NCBI GenBank assembly: GCA_937915785.1
Contig: CALGGY010000095.1
Location: 1-8,206, forward strand
Source: an uncultured Bacteroidales bacterium
GTDB taxonomy: Bacteria; Bacteroidota; Bacteroidia; Bacteroidales; P3
DNA: 8,206 nucleotides
Direction: 5' to 3'
Shown here: piece by piece, positions 7,641-8,206 of the stretch
How positions within the stretch are numbered: position 1 is the stretch's first letter
Layout of the letters: every line of letters starts with the position of its first letter
Notes under the pieces: model-generated
What the model saw: only the letters and a program-made list of their open reading frames with translations
Database searches by the model: none
Told to the model about the DNA's origin: nothing
Translations under genes and position numbers: made by a program

Positions 7641-8150
7641 ATGAAAATTTACATTGTTGGATACATGTACTGCGGAAAAACGTCGGTTGGCAAGCGTTTG
7701 GCACGACGGTTGGGATACAATTTTATGGATCTTGACGACGAATTTGAAAGGCGTTTCAAACTTTCTATCACCGATTTTTTCGGGCGCTACGACGAGACGG
7801 CTTTCCGCAAGCTCGAACACGAGGTGCTGCTTTCTACCAAAGATGTGGACAACTGCGTGATTTCTACCGGCGGAGGTACGCCATGCCACAACAACAATAT
7901 GGATTTTATAAAAGAGAATGGCCTTTCGGTTTATCTTGAGGCCGACGCCGATTTGATACTGAGCCGCAGGGCGAACTCCAAAAAAAGACGTCCCGTTTTG
8001 GAGGCCATGCCAGCCGGAGAGGTCGAAACGTTTGTTGATGAACAGCTTGCAGCCCGAAAGCCATTTTACAGCATGGCCGACATCAGGTGCGATGCAAGGG
8101 ACGTATCGATTGACAATTTGGCGAACATATTGAAACAAAAGCTATTATAA
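7641..8150 (+). CDS. aroK: Shikimate kinase AroK
   Basis: A 169-residue cytoplasmic kinase of the P-loop NMP-kinase fold. Shikimate kinase phosphorylates shikimate at the 3-hydroxyl with ATP, the fifth step of the shikimate pathway towards chorismate and aromatic amino acids. Numbered from the ATG: Walker A GYMYCGKT is at 7-14, the shikimate-binding DLD at 30-32, the FRKLE arginine is R56, the glycine-rich STGGGTP is at 75-81, the lid arginines are R116/R117 in RRPVLE, and the late arginine of the shikimate site is R139 in ARKPFY. Length is typical. A GTG sits directly before the ATG, at 7638; the ATG is preferred as the normal start codon, and the choice changes only one residue. The P-loop has Tyr-Cys where Gly-Ala or Gly-Ser is more usual. 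The gene is divergent from paralogue B. No strong TAnnTTTG promoter is seen on its strand within the 270-base gap. The stop is followed by 56 bases with no clear terminator. Confidence 0.93.
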   Translation: MKIYIVGYMYCGKTSVGKRLARRLGYNFMDLDDEFERRFKLSITDFFGRYDETAFRKLEHEVLLSTKDVDNCVISTGGGTPCHNNNMDFIKENGLSVYLEADADLILSRRANSKKRRPVLEAMPAGEVETFVDEQLAARKPFYSMADIRCDARDVSIDNLANILKQKLL

Positions 8151-8172
8151 GTTATTGGTGTCCGATGAATCT

Positions 8173-8201
8173 TTTGCAAAAGTATCCGTTTTTTAGATTT
8201 G
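8173..8201 (+). promoter_or_regulatory. Possible promoter for a gene beyond the right edge
   Basis: TTTG (8173-8176), a 17-base spacer and TAGATTTG (8194-8201) match the Bacteroidota promoter pattern, with the spacer at the short end of the usual range. The -33 box lies inside the perfect 12-base palindrome CTTTTGCAAAAG (8171-8182), a possible operator. It starts 20 bases after the aroK stop and would fire off the window on the plus strand. The downstream gene cannot be seen. The region is AT-rich, so a chance match is possible. Confidence 0.35.
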
Positions 8202-8206
8202 ATAAT

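Noticed and set aside
7515..8138. A 207-codon minus-strand frame opposite aroK
   Set aside because: AroK has all its active-site motifs on the plus strand; the antisense translation matches nothing I recognise.

Overview
The window looks like chromosomal DNA from a Bacteroidota bacterium, probably a member of the Bacteroidales. Two very large secreted proteins end in the C-terminal signal read by the type IX secretion system (T9SS), which is found in this phylum. The best promoter matches also have the Bacteroidota form (TTG or TTTG, a spacer of about 17-23 bases, then TAnnTTTG). No start codon has a clear Shine-Dalgarno sequence, as is usual in this phylum. A genus cannot be named from the sequence alone.

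Layout, left to right: (1) queH on the minus strand, the final enzyme of tRNA queuosine synthesis. (2) A 1079-residue T9SS type B cargo protein on the minus strand, here called protein A, ending 6 bases before the queH start. (3) A 273-base gap with the promoter of protein A and a perfect 10-bp hairpin close to the predicted transcript start. (4) A 1068-residue paralogue on the minus strand, protein B, with the same order of domains. (5) A 270-base divergent gap carrying the promoter of protein B. (6) A shikimate kinase (aroK) on the plus strand. (7) 56 bases at the right edge with a possible outward-facing promoter.

Proteins A and B form a tandem duplicated pair. Each has a Sec signal peptide, a 'VPYxCDFEN' N-terminal adhesin-like module, a fibronectin type III-like domain, a second jelly-roll-like module beginning near 'SVRLGS', an Ig-like segment, two clear PKD domains, a divergent segment and a conserved type B sorting domain. 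They are expected to cross the inner membrane by Sec and the outer membrane by T9SS, then to be surface-attached or released. No enzymatic motif was seen, so adhesion or matrix binding is an inference from architecture. Their promoters share the same core sequence at the same spacing, so the two genes are probably regulated alike. queH may be transcribed by read-through from protein A. aroK is divergent and appears functionally unrelated.

I saw no CRISPR array, insertion sequence, tRNA, rRNA or defence system. The most interesting material is the adhesin pair, its shared promoter, the leader hairpin found only for protein A, and the unusual placement of queH.
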